Source: Acidobacteriota bacterium
GTDB taxonomy: Bacteria; Acidobacteriota; Aminicenantia; UBA2199
Length of the DNA: 6,018 nt
Assembly (NCBI GenBank): GCA_021817755.1
Contig: JAKAGC010000278.1
Location: 1-6,018, forward strand
Direction: 5' to 3'
Shown: positions 5,332-6,018 of the stretch, one piece after another
How the letters are laid out: each line of letters opens with the position of its first letter
Numbering within the stretch: position 1 is the first letter of the stretch
Made by a program: the position numbers and the translations under genes
The notes under the pieces: model-generated
What the model was told of the DNA's origin: nothing
Database searches by the model: none
What the model saw: the letters and a program-made list of their open reading frames with translations, nothing else

Positions 5332-6018
5332 TAAATTGGATAAACTATTTTTGGATAAGACTTCCATGAAATTGATGACGCATGTGGTTGCGGGTTACCC
5401 GGATATGGAAACGACTGAATTAATGGTTTTATTAATGGAGGAATCGGGTGTGGATATGGTAGAAATTCAGATTCCTTTTTCTGATCCGATAGCAGATGGT
5501 GTAACGATTGCTGGGGCGAATCAAATGGCATTGGAAAACGGAGCGACTCCGGCAGGGTGCTTAAAATTGATTGAAAAATTGGCTTCTAAAGTGAAAATTC
5601 CATTATTGGTTATGACATATGGAAATATACTATATCATTGGGGAGTGGAAGAATTTATCAAAAAGAGTGTGGGCTGTGGTGTAAGTGGGTTAATCGTACC
5701 GGATTTACCTTTTGATTGGGATCAAGGGTATTATGAAATAGCGGAAAAATATTCATGTGATGCAATCAGAGTGGTTTCACCGGGGATTTCTTCAAACCGG
5801 CTGGATTCATTATTAAAAGAAGCAAGGGGCTTTGTCTATACGACACTTCGAGTGGGTGTAACAGGGGCAAGATCGGGAGTGGATGAAAGGGGATTGAAGT
5901 TTCTTGGAATGTTAAAGGAGCGAACGGAATTGCCAATTGCGGCAGGATTTGGAATTTCTTCGCGGGAGATGCTGGATGGATTAAGAGGTTTGGCTGATAA
6001 GGGGGTTATTGGGAGTCA
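5324..6018 (+). CDS. trpA: Tryptophan synthase alpha subunit (TrpA), 3'-truncated by window edge
   Basis: TrpA cleaves indole-3-glycerol phosphate to indole and glyceraldehyde 3-phosphate and passes indole to TrpB through the alpha-beta tunnel. The frame is open from ATG 5324 to the last base, giving 231 residues of a protein usually near 260, so about 30 residues lie beyond the window. Catalytic Glu47 and Asp58 sit in VEIQIPFSDPIADG, eleven apart as in Salmonella Glu49 and Asp60. Tyr99, Tyr172, Thr180 and Gly181 (loop 6, RVGVTGA) keep the same offset of three, and AAGFGIS supplies phosphate-binding residues. The EIQIPFSDP and YTTLRVGVTG forms differ from the enterobacterial ELGVPFSDP and YLLSRAGVTG but are intact. 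The start overlaps trpB by eight bases and has AAGAGG upstream. No disruption is seen. Confidence 0.96.
   Translation, partial: MINKLDKLFLDKTSMKLMTHVVAGYPDMETTELMVLLMEESGVDMVEIQIPFSDPIADGVTIAGANQMALENGATPAGCLKLIEKLASKVKIPLLVMTYGNILYHWGVEEFIKKSVGCGVSGLIVPDLPFDWDQGYYEIAEKYSCDAIRVVSPGISSNRLDSLLKEARGFVYTTLRVGVTGARSGVDERGLKFLGMLKERTELPIAAGFGISSREMLDGLRGLADKGVIGS

Noticed and set aside
5328..5531. Minus-strand frame of 67 codons at the trpB-trpA junction
   Set aside because: It lies opposite the well-supported trpA gene, is proline- and serine-rich as expected for an antisense shadow, and has no family signature.

Overview
The window is a nearly complete tryptophan biosynthesis operon. All six genes are on the + strand, in the order trpE (3' half), trpG-trpD (one fused gene), trpC, trpF, trpB and trpA (missing only its 3' end). 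Together they cover every step from chorismate to tryptophan. The base composition is moderately AT-rich (about 40% GC by eye). The sense strand is purine-rich, and strong AGGAGG-like ribosome binding sites sit before most genes. This points to a low-to-mid-GC Gram-positive, most likely an anaerobic clostridial-type Bacillota. That placement is inference and I cannot name a genus.

Layout: 2-757 is the chorismate-binding catalytic half of TrpE. Positions 769-2376 encode a 535-residue fusion of glutamine amidotransferase TrpG and anthranilate phosphoribosyltransferase TrpD. Positions 2377-2496 are a 120-bp gap, the only sizeable one in the window. It holds two tiny overlapping ORFs, a possible bulged hairpin and a weak promoter-like pair. 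TrpC (2497-3279), TrpF (3299-4045), TrpB (4042-5331) and TrpA (5324 to the window end) follow, separated by 19 bp or overlapping. The trpF/trpB and trpB/trpA junctions overlap and look translationally coupled.

How the genes work together: TrpE and the TrpG domain make anthranilate from chorismate and glutamine. The TrpD domain adds phosphoribose from PRPP, TrpF isomerises the product, and TrpC closes the indole ring to give indole-3-glycerol phosphate. TrpA and TrpB form the tryptophan synthase complex, which releases indole and condenses it with serine. The operon leader, where a T-box, attenuator or other tryptophan sensor would lie, is upstream of the window.

Most of this is ordinary core metabolism and I see no undescribed system. 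The points most worth a second look are a short cysteine-rich insertion in TrpF encoded by unusually G-rich DNA, the TrpG-TrpD fusion beside separate trpC and trpF, and the trpGD-trpC gap with its ATGA-linked mini-ORFs. I see no RNA genes, CRISPR arrays, insertion sequences or obvious signs of gene decay.
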